Assembly (NCBI GenBank): GCA_024653385.1
Contig: JANLFZ010000093.1
Coordinates: 1,487 to 9,176, forward strand
DNA length: 7,690 bases
From: Thermoguttaceae bacterium
GTDB lineage: Bacteria > Planctomycetota > Planctomycetia > Pirellulales > Thermoguttaceae
Direction: 5' to 3'
Numbering within the stretch: the first letter of the stretch is position 1; each line of letters opens with the position of its first letter. Of the stretch, positions 7,401 to 7,690 are shown piece by piece. The position numbers and the translations under genes were made by a program. The notes under the pieces were generated by a model that did not search any database, was not told the origin of the DNA, and saw nothing but the letters and a program-made list of their open reading frames with translations.

Positions 7401-7690
7401 CCTCGGGAGTGACGTAGTGGACGTCGCTGGTGGCCACGACGGGCACGCCGAGGCGCCGGGCGACCTCCAGGGCCGGCGGAATGCCCAGCCTCTGGATCTC
7501 CAGCCCGTTGTCCTGAATCTCGATGAAGTAGCGGTCGCCGAACACCGAGCGAAACCACTCGGCGACCTGCACGGCCTTGGCCACATCGGGTTCCGACCCC
7601 TCCTGAAACACGCGATTCAACTCGCTCGACGCGCAGCCGCTGAGGCAGAGGATTCCCTCGCTGCACTCTTGCAGGACTTGCTTGTCGATT
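4480..7690 (-). CDS. dnaE: DNA polymerase III alpha subunit, DnaE1 type (N-terminus missing)
   Basis: This is the replicative polymerase catalytic subunit, with 1069 residues visible. The frame is open to the right edge, so probably a little over 100 N-terminal residues are missing. The PHP domain comes first: LSGC (Cys at visible residue 19) and SDVHY (Asp89, His91) keep residues typical of metal-binding PHP domains. The palm follows, with ARGSGVGSLVAYAL, catalytic Asps in PDIDID (6831-6814) and the third Asp in GGMVDD (6096-6094). EKFAGYGFNKSHS marks the fingers and HhH region. An internal QRSLF (5286-5272) followed by an acidic stretch matches the beta-clamp-binding motif of DnaE1 proteins. 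An OB-fold comes next, from about LLGGML to NLIVNQLIPLED. A further C-terminal domain ends in a short Gly/Arg-rich tail (RGNGRGNGRPAGRG). The full domain set and clamp motif favour DnaE1 over the DnaE2/ImuC type. It converges on the preceding gene, whose stop is 26 bp away. An apparent start near 7620 is just an internal TTG. Confidence 0.97.
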   Translation of the reverse strand, partial: IDKQVLQECSEGILCLSGCASSELNRVFQEGSEPDVAKAVQVAEWFRSVFGDRYFIEIQDNGLEIQRLGIPPALEVARRLGVPVVATSDVHYVTPEEADAQDILLCVNTGKFRTDTKRMRMETKEFYLRSPEEMYRTFSGLEDAVRRSQEIADRIDIDLELGKRHFPVYTPPEGKTSEEYLRELCLQGLRERYKNNPKRCPNGQLSQEVMDRLERELGVINKLGFPNYFLIVWDFVHHARSKGIEATARGSGVGSLVAYALYLSHVCPLEYDLLFERFLDENRKEAPDIDIDFCQERRGEVIQYVKEKYGADTVAQIGTFGTLAARAAIRDVGRALGLPIPRVNAIVAMVPDQLHITLKQALEKSDDLRKAYETDGEVRELLDLAMSVEGLARNVGTHAAAVVIADRPLVEYLPLQRVQNKEEVITQWAMADVEKAGLLKMDFLGLRNLTILSKVVKLIEQTTGRRINPYEFPLDDPETFALLCRGETKGVFQLESGGIRDLLQRMKPSHFRDIIATNALYRPGPLEGGMVDDYIQIKHGRKQAEYKHPVMKEVLEETYGIMCYQEQVMRILNRLGGIKLANAYTCIKAISKKKLPIIAKYREEFLEGAQAQGLSKREAEELFGLIEKFAGYGFNKSHSTAYALVAYMTAYLKAHWPVEFMAALLSSDIPGRNFKTKDSLVEHLEDCHRMHLEVVPPDVNRSDVEFTVHQGKIVFGLAAIKGCGGAASEAIVAARKKGGPFRSIFDFCARLDPGSVNRTAIESLVKAGAFDSLGGRRAALFAVIDRALQAGAAAAADRRAGQRSLFADDEEDDSQPAGSANLPDLPEWDEREKLGKEKEVLGFYLSSHPLAQHAQTLSIYTTHSTVEAAALPHRSEVLLGGMLSAIKIAHVKNPRPGAPSKYAMFDLEDMEGIMRCILWPEPYAQYGEMVQPDAILAVQGAIDKRPGSEEANLIVNQLIPLEDLASRYTRGMVVRLVEETHGASIVEKLYEILRGYPGTCELQLVFHLADGARVSCNCDDFRVEINPEMRHRVEELLGPGNLRLIAAPVASSSTSRGNGRGNGRPAGRG

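Noticed and set aside
6551..7666. Open frame of 371 codons on the minus strand inside dnaE
   Set aside because: It is out of frame with the DnaE motifs; dnaE itself is uninterrupted here.
1..7690. CRISPR arrays, tRNA or rRNA genes, insertion sequences, attachment sites
   Set aside because: No regularly spaced repeats, cloverleaf-like sequences, transposase motifs or terminal repeats were seen; almost all sequence is explained by the four genes.

Overview
The window is GC-rich and very probably from a planctomycete (Planctomycetota, Pirellulales-like). The main reason is a gene fusing a Ser/Thr protein kinase to a tubulin-like GTP-binding domain, an architecture I associate with that phylum. 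FHA, degenerate EAL and CBS signalling proteins around it fit the same source. This assignment is inference from protein architecture, as no rRNA or tRNA is present.

Layout: (1) 1-1639, minus strand: 5' part of a kinase/tubulin-like fusion, cut by the left edge, where the first ~53 bases look like an inverted or foldback junction. (2) 1687-2799, minus strand: FHA domain plus a degenerate EAL domain, 47 bp upstream of the kinase and probably in the same operon. (3) 2800-3040: divergent intergenic region with a perfect 7-bp hairpin. (4) 3041-4453, plus strand: receiver, degenerate GGDEF and two CBS domains. (5) 4480-7690, minus strand: dnaE, the replicative DNA polymerase III alpha subunit, convergent with the preceding gene across 26 bp and missing its N-terminus at the right edge. 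The window therefore holds four genes, two of them truncated by its edges.

The kinase and the FHA protein suggest a phospho-threonine circuit, in which the kinase phosphorylates itself or a target and the FHA domain reads the mark. The kinase carries a tubulin-like domain with an intact GTP-binding signature (recoverable from the foldback), which could couple signalling to a filament or nucleotide state. The two c-di-GMP-type domains nearby (EAL and GGDEF) have both lost their catalytic signatures, so they are better read as pseudo-enzymes used for binding or regulation than as c-di-GMP synthase or hydrolase. dnaE is an ordinary housekeeping neighbour and its link to the signalling genes is probably positional only.
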